Shown here: in pieces, positions 12,816 to 20,423 of the stretch
How the letters are laid out: each line of letters opens with the position of its first letter
Position numbering within the stretch: the stretch's first letter is position 1
Source of the DNA: a virus
Virus record (IMG/VR): IMGVR_UViG_3300007735_000598
Span: 1-30,887 of that record
Reading direction: 5' to 3' (one strand)
DNA: 30,887 nucleotides
Translations under genes and position numbers: made by a program
Notes under the pieces: model-generated
Seen by the model: only the letters and a program-made list of their open reading frames with translations
Databases searched by the model: none
Told to the model about the DNA's origin: nothing

Positions 12816-14211
12816 GGAGGTGCTGCTCGCAGCCCGGCGGTGTCCCGACACCTTCGCCGAGGTGATGAACTTTGAGCAGGCCGCGATCCACACCCGGCTC
12901 CAGCACTACCTGACCGAGCGGCCCGACGCGACCGTGGGCCTGCCCCGAGGACACGGCAAGAGCGTGCAGGCCGGGCTGCGTGAGGCTTGGGAGATCGGTC
13001 GGAACCCGTCCATCCGCATCAAGCATGTCTGCCAGACGGATGACAAGGCCAGCGAGCAGGTGCGGTTCGTGGGTGCGATTCTTACGAACCCCGTCTATGC
13101 CCTGATCTTCCCGCAGGTCGCCATCGAAACCATCTCGGCCACGAGCATCACGGTCAAGCGTCCGAGGGCGAGCCGGGACGCGACGATGCAGGCGAGCGGC
13201 GTGTTCGGACGGGCCGGCGGCCGTGCCGATCTGATGGTGGGGGACGATGTGTGCGACCTGCGGAACAGCATCCTCGTGCCTGCCGAGCGGCAGAAGGTGA
13301 AGGAGGCGTGGTTCAACAACTGGCTGCCCATGCGAGCCTTCGCGGACGGCAACCCGCAGACATGGCGGCTGTTCACCCCGTATCACACCGATGACCTGAC
13401 CGCCGACTGGAAGCGGAAGGCGCAGGACGGTGGGACGCTGTTCTGGGAGCCGTGTCGGGGCAATGTGTCGCCCTGGCCGGAGGTGTGGACGCCGGAGCGG
13501 CTGGACGAGCAGCGGCGAGAGATGGGCCCGCTGGCGTATGCGCGCGCATACGAGTTGGTGCCAATCTCCAGCGACAGCCTGATCTTCCGGCCCGAGTGGC
13601 TTGAGGCCGGCTACTACATCGGCGAGGTGCCGGAGCAGGTGCTGAACTCCGGCCGGATCGTCGCTGCCATCGACTGGGCGTTCTCGGAGAAGAGCAGCCC
13701 CAAGGGCGACTACAGCGTTTGCATGGTCGGCCTGCTCGACCGGGACGGTGCGGTGTGGGTGCTGGACTGCCTTCGGGTGCAGGCGACCTTTCCCGAGTTC
13801 ATGCGGCGGGCTGTCGCCATGTGCGAGCGGCTAGAGGTGTCGCTGATTCTGGCCGAGGGCAACGGCCCGCAGGCGGGCTTGTGCCAGCAACTCGCAACAG
13901 CGACCCGTATCCCCGTCAATCGGCTGGCCCGCACGAAGGACAAGATCACCCGTGCCAGTGAGGCGCAGGCTGCTGTGGAGCAACGCAAACTGCGGCTTCG
14001 ATGCAGACCGGACGGCGGGCTGGAAGCGGCCATGCAGCCAATCCGTGACGAGATGATCGCTTTCCCTGCTGCCGAGCATGATGACACGGTGGATGGCGTG
14101 GTCGATCTCCTAGAGCATGCCCGAACCCGCCGTTATGATCCACAGAACAAGCCCGCGACCGTCAGGGATGCGCGGGACAAACTGTGGCGAATCTACGGAA
14201 GGAACCCATGA
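12781..14211 (+). CDS. terL: Terminase large subunit (packaging ATPase/nuclease)
   Basis: The 476-residue product has Walker A GLPRGHGKS (53-61), Walker B LMVGDD (151-156), and a C-terminal RNase-H-like nuclease with AAIDWAFSEK (D298), a second acidic strand SLILAEGNG (E359) and AEHDDTVDGVVDLLEHA (D434, D435, D438). It pumps DNA into the procapsid and cuts concatemers. The arginine before the GHGKS lysine is typical of large terminases. TTG 12781 is chosen because the sequence upstream of the ATPase core (ELTPELEEVLLAARRCPDTF) looks family-like; ATG 12867 would remove 28 of those residues. It overlaps the portal gene as ATGA. Confidence 0.93.
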   Translation: MPSDSELTPELEEVLLAARRCPDTFAEVMNFEQAAIHTRLQHYLTERPDATVGLPRGHGKSVQAGLREAWEIGRNPSIRIKHVCQTDDKASEQVRFVGAILTNPVYALIFPQVAIETISATSITVKRPRASRDATMQASGVFGRAGGRADLMVGDDVCDLRNSILVPAERQKVKEAWFNNWLPMRAFADGNPQTWRLFTPYHTDDLTADWKRKAQDGGTLFWEPCRGNVSPWPEVWTPERLDEQRREMGPLAYARAYELVPISSDSLIFRPEWLEAGYYIGEVPEQVLNSGRIVAAIDWAFSEKSSPKGDYSVCMVGLLDRDGAVWVLDCLRVQATFPEFMRRAVAMCERLEVSLILAEGNGPQAGLCQQLATATRIPVNRLARTKDKITRASEAQAAVEQRKLRLRCRPDGGLEAAMQPIRDEMIAFPAAEHDDTVDGVVDLLEHARTRRYDPQNKPATVRDARDKLWRIYGRNP

Positions 14212-16187
14212 GCGACGGCATCCAGCAGAAGGCGGCAGACACTCAGGGCGGCGATCAGATGACCCTGCGGCCGGTCTGGCAGAGCCTCGTCACGCCGGTG
14301 GAGATGCAGCGCTCGTACTACCTGAGCGTCAACAAGATTCTCCGGCAGGGCTCGCTCGCGTTCCGGTCAGACCGTCGCCTCCAGCGACAGATGCGGTACG
14401 ACCCCGACATCATGGGGCCGCTGACCATGCTGCAACTCTCGGTGGCGTGCAGCGAGTGGGCGGTGCAGACGCCGGCCGGCTTCAACGATGACGAGACTTC
14501 GGTCGAGCAGGCCGCGTTCATTGAGAAGGTGCTGAAGTCCACGCCGCGACTGACGGACTTCATGCGGCACCTGCTGGATGCCCTGTGGTATGGCCGGTCG
14601 GCGGTGAACATGGTCTACGGCAAGACGGACGAGGTGGTCTACATCCGCGACTGGCTGCCGATCCATGGCGACAGTCTGACCATGACCGAACTCGGTCAGT
14701 TGGGCCTGAAGGTCGGCCCGAGGTACTACACACAGACCATCGGTGGCGTGCAGCCGGACACGGACAAGATCAACGGCACCGTCATCGGTTGGGACAGCCG
14801 GGTGCTGCCGCTGGACGATCAGCAGCGGGCGACGATTGCCCTGCACACCTATCAGCAGCAGGGCGTGGACTTCGATGATCCATACGAGGCCGAGAACGCC
14901 TATCTCGGTCGCGGCATGCGGGATCTGGTCTGGTACTACTGGTCGCTGAAGCAGGCGGCGCTCCAGAACTGGGCCACCTACATCGAGCGATACAGCAGTG
15001 GCATCCGCGTGGGCAACTACCCCGTGGGCAACGAGCAGGCGAAGTCCGACATGGAAACGGCCATGCAGAACTTGCTTGGCGATGTCAGCGTGCTGATCCC
15101 GAAGAATGCGGACGGCACGGATGCGGGCTTCGGACTGTCGATCATGGAGCCCAACGGCGGCAACGCCGAGGCGTTCGCCAAGATGGTCGAGTACCTGACG
15201 GAGAACATCAAGGAGGTCATCCTCGGCCAGACGGGCAGCAGCCAAGCCGTCAGCACCGGGCTGGGCAGCAGCATCGGCGACCAGCACGCCGCGACGCTCA
15301 ACCGTCAGATGACCTATGTGGCGAACGCTCTGGCGGAAACGATGACCCGCGAGGTGGTCACGCCGCTGTTCCGAATGAACTTCGGCGATGACGGCGTGCC
15401 CCCGCAGTTCTCGTTCAGCGTCAGCAAGCCGAACCCCGACGAGTACATGAAGGCCATCGAGTCCTTCACGAAGTTGGGCGGTCGGGTGTCCGAGCGTGAG
15501 GCCCGGAAGGTGCTGGGGCTGGCCGAGCCGGAGGAAGATGAATCCGTGCTTCAGGCTCCTGCCGAGGGCGGCATGGCCCCGCTGGATGTCCGTCCGATGG
15601 GATCGGAGCCGGAGCCGACCGAGCCCGAGGCCCGCGTGAGCGTCGAGGAGGACGGCGAGCCGACGCCGTTCGCCAAGGATCGCTTTGCCCTGTCGGATGT
15701 TGACCTGACCCCGACCGAGGCGATGGCGAACGCTGCCAAGCGTGGGCTGGAACTGCGGCGGAAGCATGGCAGGGGCGGCACCGAGGTGGGCGTGGCCCGT
15801 GCCCGCGACCTGTCGAACCGTAAGACGCTCTCGCCTTCCACCGTCCGGCGGATGCATTCGTACTTCGCCCGGCACGAGGTGGACAAGCAGGGCGAGGGCT
15901 GGGGCAAGGACTCAGCCGGGTACATCGCCTGGCTCCTGTGGGGTGGAGATCCCGGCAAGTCGTTTGCGGCCCGCAAGGTGAAGGAACTCGACCGAGCCGA
16001 GGGCAAGGACGAGAACGCTGCCGAGGACGATGCCGTGGGCCGGAAGATCGCCGTGCTTCGCGGCGAGGGCTACCCGCAGGATCAGGCGGTCGCCATCGCC
16101 CTGTCCATGCAGCGGCGGGGTGAACTGCACCAGAAGAAGGGCCGCAAGACCAAGGCGGCCAAGCGCAAGACCCGCCGCCGCAAGTGA
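14208..16187 (+). CDS. Portal protein, DUF935 (Mu gp29)-type, with C-terminal accessory domain
   Basis: ATG 14208 follows GGAAGGAACCC and overlaps the terL stop, giving 659 residues. Residues about 1-430 are DUF935-like portal: LRQGSLAFRSDRRLQRQMRY, DIMGPLTMLQLSVACSEWAV, LLDALWYGRSAVNMVYG, and GQTGSSQAVSTGLGSSIGDQ near residue 350. The portal ring forms the DNA channel and docks the terminase and tail. Residues about 501-600 add a separate module, TPTEAMANAAKRGLELRRKH followed by RARDLSNRKTLSPSTVRRMH and GYIAWLLWGGDPGKSFA, which I have seen as a conserved domain in other phage head-region proteins. The C-terminus is strongly Lys/Arg-rich. The fusion makes the protein longer than usual DUF935 portals. 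Confidence 0.88.
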   Translation: MSDGIQQKAADTQGGDQMTLRPVWQSLVTPVEMQRSYYLSVNKILRQGSLAFRSDRRLQRQMRYDPDIMGPLTMLQLSVACSEWAVQTPAGFNDDETSVEQAAFIEKVLKSTPRLTDFMRHLLDALWYGRSAVNMVYGKTDEVVYIRDWLPIHGDSLTMTELGQLGLKVGPRYYTQTIGGVQPDTDKINGTVIGWDSRVLPLDDQQRATIALHTYQQQGVDFDDPYEAENAYLGRGMRDLVWYYWSLKQAALQNWATYIERYSSGIRVGNYPVGNEQAKSDMETAMQNLLGDVSVLIPKNADGTDAGFGLSIMEPNGGNAEAFAKMVEYLTENIKEVILGQTGSSQAVSTGLGSSIGDQHAATLNRQMTYVANALAETMTREVVTPLFRMNFGDDGVPPQFSFSVSKPNPDEYMKAIESFTKLGGRVSEREARKVLGLAEPEEDESVLQAPAEGGMAPLDVRPMGSEPEPTEPEARVSVEEDGEPTPFAKDRFALSDVDLTPTEAMANAAKRGLELRRKHGRGGTEVGVARARDLSNRKTLSPSTVRRMHSYFARHEVDKQGEGWGKDSAGYIAWLLWGGDPGKSFAARKVKELDRAEGKDENAAEDDAVGRKIAVLRGEGYPQDQAVAIALSMQRRGELHQKKGRKTKAAKRKTRRRK

Positions 16188-17236
16188 CCGAGATCGAACG
16201 CATCTATCGGCAGGGCATCGCGGAGGCGGGCCGCTGGTATCGGGCCGCGCTCGCGGCTCAGGTACGCGAGGAGCCCGAGGACGCCGAGGAGGCGTGGGAC
16301 AGGTACGCGGAGGCTATGGGCCGGGTGCTGACCCTCGCGGCTCTCGAGGGCGAGGCACAGGCCCACGCAGCAGCGAAGAAGCAGGGTGCCGAGTGGGATG
16401 CCGAGGACTGGCCCGAGGACAAGCCAGCCAAGTTTGCCGTGGCGAAGCCGTCGTTTGAGGTCGGGACATGGTGGGAGGCTGTCCGGAAGTTCCGGGGCCG
16501 CATACCGATGTCGTGGCGGACGGTGCAACGCATCCGGAGGGAGATGCGGCGGCTTTCGGAGCGGCTGGCCCGGTCGGAGAGCAAGACGGCCATCCGGGAT
16601 CTGGAGAAGCGTCTGGAGGCTCTACGGGCCGTCCTGCGGGGCGGCTTCAGGGCCAAGGGTGCGACGGCTGCACAGGCCCGGCGGCTACAGGAACTGATCG
16701 CCCAAGCGATTGAGAGCCGCACGACGCCCAAGGGGCTCAAGACGGCGGCGCTGTCGAAGTTCATCCGCCGGGCACAGGTTGAGGGCATCATCGGCATGAC
16801 CTCCGCACGGCTGGAAACCGTGTACCGGACGAATGTTGCCAGCGCCTACAACGACGCGACCGTGGACGCGATGGAGGGTGCGGATGTCGCCCGGTGGGCA
16901 CCTCTGCTTCGGCTGGTCGAGATCCACGACCGTCGCACCCGTGGTGCGCCGGGCGGCGTCTACAGGCGAAAGGGGCAGAGCCGGAACCCCGGTTCGCATT
17001 GGCAGATGGACGGCTACATCGCCACGGCCGAGGACTTCCGCGAGCAGGGTTTGGTGCCGCCGAATGGCTTCAACTGCCGTGGCTCGCTGGAGCCCGTGAC
17101 GCGGGACGAGGCGACGGCGATGGGGCTGGTGACGCGGGACGGATCACTAGATCGGAATGCGTTGCGGCGATATAACGCACGGCGGCAGCAGATCATCGAC
17201 AGAGGCGAGTACCCAGACCCCGGATTCAAGCGATGA
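16184..17236 (+). CDS. Phage head morphogenesis protein, Mu gpF / SPP1 gp7 family
   Basis: The 350-residue product starts at GTG 16184 (GTGA overlap with the portal gene). The C-terminal half holds the family core: TSARLETVYRTNVASAYNDA, WAPLLRLVEIHDRRTRG, then HWQMDGYIATAEDF and VPPNGFNCRGSLEPVT (a Cys-Arg-Gly motif). The N-terminal half is helical with a coiled-coil-like stretch (residues about 115-165). Members of this family act early in head assembly at the portal vertex. The position just after the portal is characteristic of Mu-like heads. Confidence 0.85.
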   Translation: MTEIERIYRQGIAEAGRWYRAALAAQVREEPEDAEEAWDRYAEAMGRVLTLAALEGEAQAHAAAKKQGAEWDAEDWPEDKPAKFAVAKPSFEVGTWWEAVRKFRGRIPMSWRTVQRIRREMRRLSERLARSESKTAIRDLEKRLEALRAVLRGGFRAKGATAAQARRLQELIAQAIESRTTPKGLKTAALSKFIRRAQVEGIIGMTSARLETVYRTNVASAYNDATVDAMEGADVARWAPLLRLVEIHDRRTRGAPGGVYRRKGQSRNPGSHWQMDGYIATAEDFREQGLVPPNGFNCRGSLEPVTRDEATAMGLVTRDGSLDRNALRRYNARRQQIIDRGEYPDPGFKR

Positions 17237-17895
17237 CCAACAAGACAGAGGACAAGTTCTACTTCGGCAAGCCCGGCCAGCCCGAGCGGTTTGGCCTTGA
17301 GGATGCGTGTTGGGAGGGCTACGAGCCTGTCGGCACGAAGCAGAAGGACGGGCGCACCGTGCCGAACTGCGTGCCGAAGGATGAGAATGAGCAGCCGGAG
17401 AAGTTTGCGAAGCCGCAATTTCGTTCCGTGAAATTGCACAATGGCTATCTCCGAATTGATGTGAATCAGGGTTCGGGGTGGGAACGATACGACACAACGC
17501 ACGAAGAATCATTCGACGGTCTTGAGGATTACGAGCGCGGTTGGGAAAAGGCATATTCCCGAGGCTTGCGATGGAGTGGTGGCAGTTGGCGTATCCCCAC
17601 GAACAAGTTCTCCCGCCCCGGCTCGCCCGACAAGTTCGACGCTTCCAGCCTTGACCGTGGCAACTTCGCGGAGGCCAGCCAGTCACCCATGCTCGGCAAG
17701 TTGCTCGCGGCGAAGGTGATGCCGGAGGGCGGATGGCGTGCCGTGCAGGTCGGCAGCGATACGCTCGTGATTTCGTTTGAGGATGCGGACTTGGCTAGTG
17801 ACTTCGGCCGCCGCGTGGCGACGAAGGGCTACAACGCGACGAGCCCGGTGCAGGCCATCGGCCGGTACTGGAATGTGGAGGTGAAGAATGGCTAA
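17233..17895 (+). CDS. Hypothetical head-region protein with C...GYEPVGTK...NCVPK motif
   Basis: This 220-residue product starts at ATG 17233 (ATGA overlap). Near its N-terminus it has EDKFYFGKPGQPERFGLED and then CWEGYEPVGTKQKDG / RTVPNCVPKDE, a Cys-GYE-G-NCVPK motif that I recognise from phage head-core proteins but whose role is not known. The rest is charged with scattered short strands (RSVKLHNGYLRIDVNQGSG, WRAVQVGSDTLVISFEDADL). A short block like its beginning recurs in the next protein. The genome position between gpF-like and protease genes suggests head assembly. The function is not determined. Confidence 0.6.
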   Translation: MTNKTEDKFYFGKPGQPERFGLEDACWEGYEPVGTKQKDGRTVPNCVPKDENEQPEKFAKPQFRSVKLHNGYLRIDVNQGSGWERYDTTHEESFDGLEDYERGWEKAYSRGLRWSGGSWRIPTNKFSRPGSPDKFDASSLDRGNFAEASQSPMLGKLLAAKVMPEGGWRAVQVGSDTLVISFEDADLASDFGRRVATKGYNATSPVQAIGRYWNVEVKNG

Positions 17896-18667
17896 CTGGG
17901 AAGTGACCAAGACCAAGAGATACAACAAGCCAATCGAGGAACACACCGCGAACACGAAGAGCGGTTCCTACAAGATCGAAGCCCCAGAGGGATCGCGTTC
18001 CGGCGTTCTGTATCGGTGGGACGATCTGCGCGGCTTTGAGAGAATCGCATCCGGCGACATTGCTTCGCTCAAGCAGCAGGCCGAGAGCATGGGCAAGAGG
18101 GAGGCGAGAGGTGTTGCCGGTATCGAGCGACTCGCCAACATGTCCCGCCCCGGCGAGAAGGACACGATGGCCGTTGATCGCCGCAAGATCATGGCGATCT
18201 TGGTGGAATTGCGGGATGAGGCTCGTCGGATTGGAAACCGCGATGCACGAGAAACCGCCGAGGATCACATCAAGCAGGCTCGACTTGCCAAGACCGAGGA
18301 TGACTGGTTGGATCTGCAGACGGCCACGCATTACATCGATGAGATGATGCATTCCAAGCCCGGCAAGAAGGACAAGATGGCCGTCGAGGATCGCTTTTAC
18401 TTCGGCAAGGGCCGGAAGGAGCGGTTTGGATACAACTGGTGGTCGCAGCAGCAGCAGGAACTTGTTCCCGCAGCATTGCGGGCATCATCTAGCGCTCGCA
18501 TGGCTGCCGCAGATTTGCAGCGCTTGGCAACGCGACTGGAGGCTCAGGGCAAGTTCCTAAAGAGCGTCAAACAGCAAGATCTCACGGGCACCAATCAGAA
18601 GTTGTACGACGCCGTGTACGAGATCATCGCGGACGTGCAGAAGGTCAAGGATCTCCTCGGAGGGTGA
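17888..18667 (+). CDS. Hypothetical head-region protein with repeated linker motifs
   Basis: This 259-residue product starts at ATG 17888 and overlaps the previous gene by eight bases. Two similar internal motifs, SRPGEKDTMAVDRR (about residues 86-99) and SKPGKKDKMAVEDR (about 156-169), frame a helical block (ILVELRDEARRIGNRDARET). The second motif runs on into FYFGKGRKERFG, matching EDKFYFGKPGQPERFG in the preceding protein. The repeats look like linkers or processing sites between small domains. The C-terminus is a helical coil. No known family. Confidence 0.6.
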   Translation: MANWEVTKTKRYNKPIEEHTANTKSGSYKIEAPEGSRSGVLYRWDDLRGFERIASGDIASLKQQAESMGKREARGVAGIERLANMSRPGEKDTMAVDRRKIMAILVELRDEARRIGNRDARETAEDHIKQARLAKTEDDWLDLQTATHYIDEMMHSKPGKKDKMAVEDRFYFGKGRKERFGYNWWSQQQQELVPAALRASSSARMAAADLQRLATRLEAQGKFLKSVKQQDLTGTNQKLYDAVYEIIADVQKVKDLLGG

Positions 18668-18669
18668 AT

Positions 18670-19947
18670 ATGCCAGCCTCCCACTCCGTCGAAACCACCC
18701 CCGAAGGCAAGGTTCGCATCCGCGACCTTGAACTGTTCATGGGCTTCGATCCGGCCATTGACTCCGATGAGGACGAGGCCATGGCGCAGTACGACAACCG
18801 CCGCGTGAAGGACATCGTGCAGCGGACGGGCAAGTTCATCCAGCGGGGCAGCCGCCCGAAGTTGGTCATCGAACACGAGAAGGACGGCAAGCCGACCCGG
18901 CCCGAGGCCGTGGGCGACATCACCGGCGTGCGGTACGAGGAGCGGAACGGCGTCGGCTATGTGGTGGGAGATGTCGAGATGCCCAAGGAGGCGTTCGACA
19001 GCCTGCTCGCCAGCAACGCCTACCCTCGCCGGTCGGCTGAAATCTGGAAGGACAATCACCTGTCCGAGGTGGCTCTGCTGGGGCGGGACACGCCCAGGCG
19101 TCCACTCCCGGACACACGATTCACGAAGCGCGGCGAGAAGGCTGTCTTCGAGCGGCCGCTCGGCACGGTGCGCATATCTCTTGACTCGCCGGCCCGATTT
19201 GCGGAGATTGGGGTCGGCGGTGGACTCAACACTTTCATCCCCTCCGCAGGAACAGGAAAGAAGCAAATGCCCAGCAAGATGAAGAAGCGGATGGAGGCGG
19301 AGGACGAGGCCAAGAAGGCGCTCGCTGCCGCTATGGAGTGCGAGGCCGAGGACGAGGCCAAGGACGAGCAGGAGGCCGACGCCGAGGCGATGGCTGCCGG
19401 CGACGAGGCCGAGGAGATGGCTGGCGCTGGCATGAAGTTCGAGGAGTCCGGCGATGCCGTCCACGTGGATATCGGCTCGCATCAGGGTGAGGAGTCCGAG
19501 GACGAGGACGAGGAAGAGATGGAGGCCGCCTACGGCGGAAAGACCAAGATGAGCAAGTCTGTGAAGGCCGAGAAGGCTCTGTTCGCCCGCGTGCAGGCGC
19601 TGGAGTCTGCCAACAAGAATTTGGAGCGCCAGTTGCGTCTGGAGCGGTTCGGCCGCGAGGTCGATTCGATGCTCTCCGGCGGCTACCGCTGCGGCAAGTT
19701 CCGTAACCAGATGGTCGAGGAACTGGCTGACTGCAAGGCTCCCGAGGCGAAGATCGCCTTCTGGAAGTCCACGATGGCCCGTGACCCGATCAACGTCCCG
19801 CCCGTCGCGGCTCACGCTGTGACCGACGAGAGCGGCACCGAGATGGACGTGAAGTCTGCGACGGCTCGGGCCGTTGCCGAGGCGAAGGGTGACCTCGCCA
19901 AGTTCAAGAGCCTGTTCGCCAAGTACAGCGGCCAGAAGGCCGTCTGA
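18670..19947 (+). CDS. Prohead protease-scaffold fusion (Mu gpI-like)
   Basis: ATG 18670 is chosen because GGAGG (18659-18663) lies six bases before it; the GTG at 18664 would have no spacing. The first about 180 residues look like the Mu I-type protease: KLVIEHEKDGKPTRPEAVG (candidate catalytic H69), then SNAYPRRSAEIW (candidate S122) and VALLGRDTPRRPLPD. From about residue 200 the protein becomes a highly acidic and then helical scaffold-like region (MPSKMKKRMEAEDEAKKA; ARVQALESANKNLERQLRL), 425 residues in all. Such proteins fold the procapsid and then digest it. GGGLNTFIPS at 183-192 is also found near the capsid N-terminus. The protease call rests on pattern and context. Confidence 0.78.
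   Translation: MPASHSVETTPEGKVRIRDLELFMGFDPAIDSDEDEAMAQYDNRRVKDIVQRTGKFIQRGSRPKLVIEHEKDGKPTRPEAVGDITGVRYEERNGVGYVVGDVEMPKEAFDSLLASNAYPRRSAEIWKDNHLSEVALLGRDTPRRPLPDTRFTKRGEKAVFERPLGTVRISLDSPARFAEIGVGGGLNTFIPSAGTGKKQMPSKMKKRMEAEDEAKKALAAAMECEAEDEAKDEQEADAEAMAAGDEAEEMAGAGMKFEESGDAVHVDIGSHQGEESEDEDEEEMEAAYGGKTKMSKSVKAEKALFARVQALESANKNLERQLRLERFGREVDSMLSGGYRCGKFRNQMVEELADCKAPEAKIAFWKSTMARDPINVPPVAAHAVTDESGTEMDVKSATARAVAEAKGDLAKFKSLFAKYSGQKAV
19267..19947 (+). CDS. Probable nested scaffold protein (internal start)
   Basis: An in-frame ATG at 19267 is preceded by AGGAA (19254-19258) with an eight-base spacer, exactly where the protease domain ends and the acidic scaffold region begins. Initiation here would give a 226-residue protein identical to the C-terminal part of the fusion. 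Mu (genes I and Z) and lambda (C and Nu3) make separate scaffold this way. The internal start is inferred from sequence and precedent. Confidence 0.5.
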   Translation: MPSKMKKRMEAEDEAKKALAAAMECEAEDEAKDEQEADAEAMAAGDEAEEMAGAGMKFEESGDAVHVDIGSHQGEESEDEDEEEMEAAYGGKTKMSKSVKAEKALFARVQALESANKNLERQLRLERFGREVDSMLSGGYRCGKFRNQMVEELADCKAPEAKIAFWKSTMARDPINVPPVAAHAVTDESGTEMDVKSATARAVAEAKGDLAKFKSLFAKYSGQKAV

Positions 19948-19960
19948 AAGGAACTGACAC

Positions 19961-20383
19961 ATGGGATCTTTCTCTGACACTCCGGCACTGATCGCGGGCG
20001 GCACGATTCGCCCCTACCGTTTCGTGGTGGCTTCGACTGCGGCTGACAACACCGGCTTGGAGGCCAGCGATGGCACCACGGCTGTGGTCGGCGTGGCCGA
20101 TGGCAGCACCCGCCGTTTCGACAGCGCCAACAACGCCGAGACTGGCGACCCCATCAGCCTTCAGGGCGGCGACGTTGTGCTGGTGCAGTGCCACACGGCA
20201 ACCACCCCGACCCGTGGCGGTCTGGTGCAGGCCCACACGGACGGCACCGCTCGGGCTGCTGACACGTCGGCGGCTGGCGGTTCTGGTGCCCGTCGCTTTC
20301 AGGGCTATGTCGCGCTGGAGGACGGTGCGTCTGGTCGCATCATCCGCATTCAGAAGGTCGCGGGCTTCAACTACTACGCCTGA
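19961..20383 (+). CDS. Capsid decoration protein, DUF2190-like
   Basis: This 140-residue, Gly/Ala/Thr/Ser-rich product lies between the scaffold and the capsid gene, the usual place for a head-stabilising decoration protein. Its pattern (PALIAGGTIRPYRFVVAST, GTTAVVGVADGSTRRFDSA, GDPISLQGGDVVLVQC) resembles DUF2190 and lambda gpD-like beta-barrel proteins: 'G..I....fV' then 'vvGva....' then 'v....GG'. These trimerise on the capsid surface. ATG 19961 follows AAAGGAAC. Confidence 0.72.
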   Translation: MGSFSDTPALIAGGTIRPYRFVVASTAADNTGLEASDGTTAVVGVADGSTRRFDSANNAETGDPISLQGGDVVLVQCHTATTPTRGGLVQAHTDGTARAADTSAAGGSGARRFQGYVALEDGASGRIIRIQKVAGFNYYA

Positions 20384-20423
20384 TCCTTCCACCTGAATCA
20401 CCAAACACAAGGAGCAATGAGCA

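Noticed and set aside
14367-15875. 502-codon minus-strand frame opposite the portal gene
   Set aside because: It is an antisense shadow of the portal gene: extreme His/Arg/Leu composition, no motif, no start signal, and the portal gene on the plus strand is well supported.
18595-20004. 469-codon minus-strand frame across scaffold and decoration genes
   Set aside because: It spans an intergenic gap and two good plus-strand genes, and its Leu/His-rich product is typical of antisense to acidic, GC-rich coding DNA.
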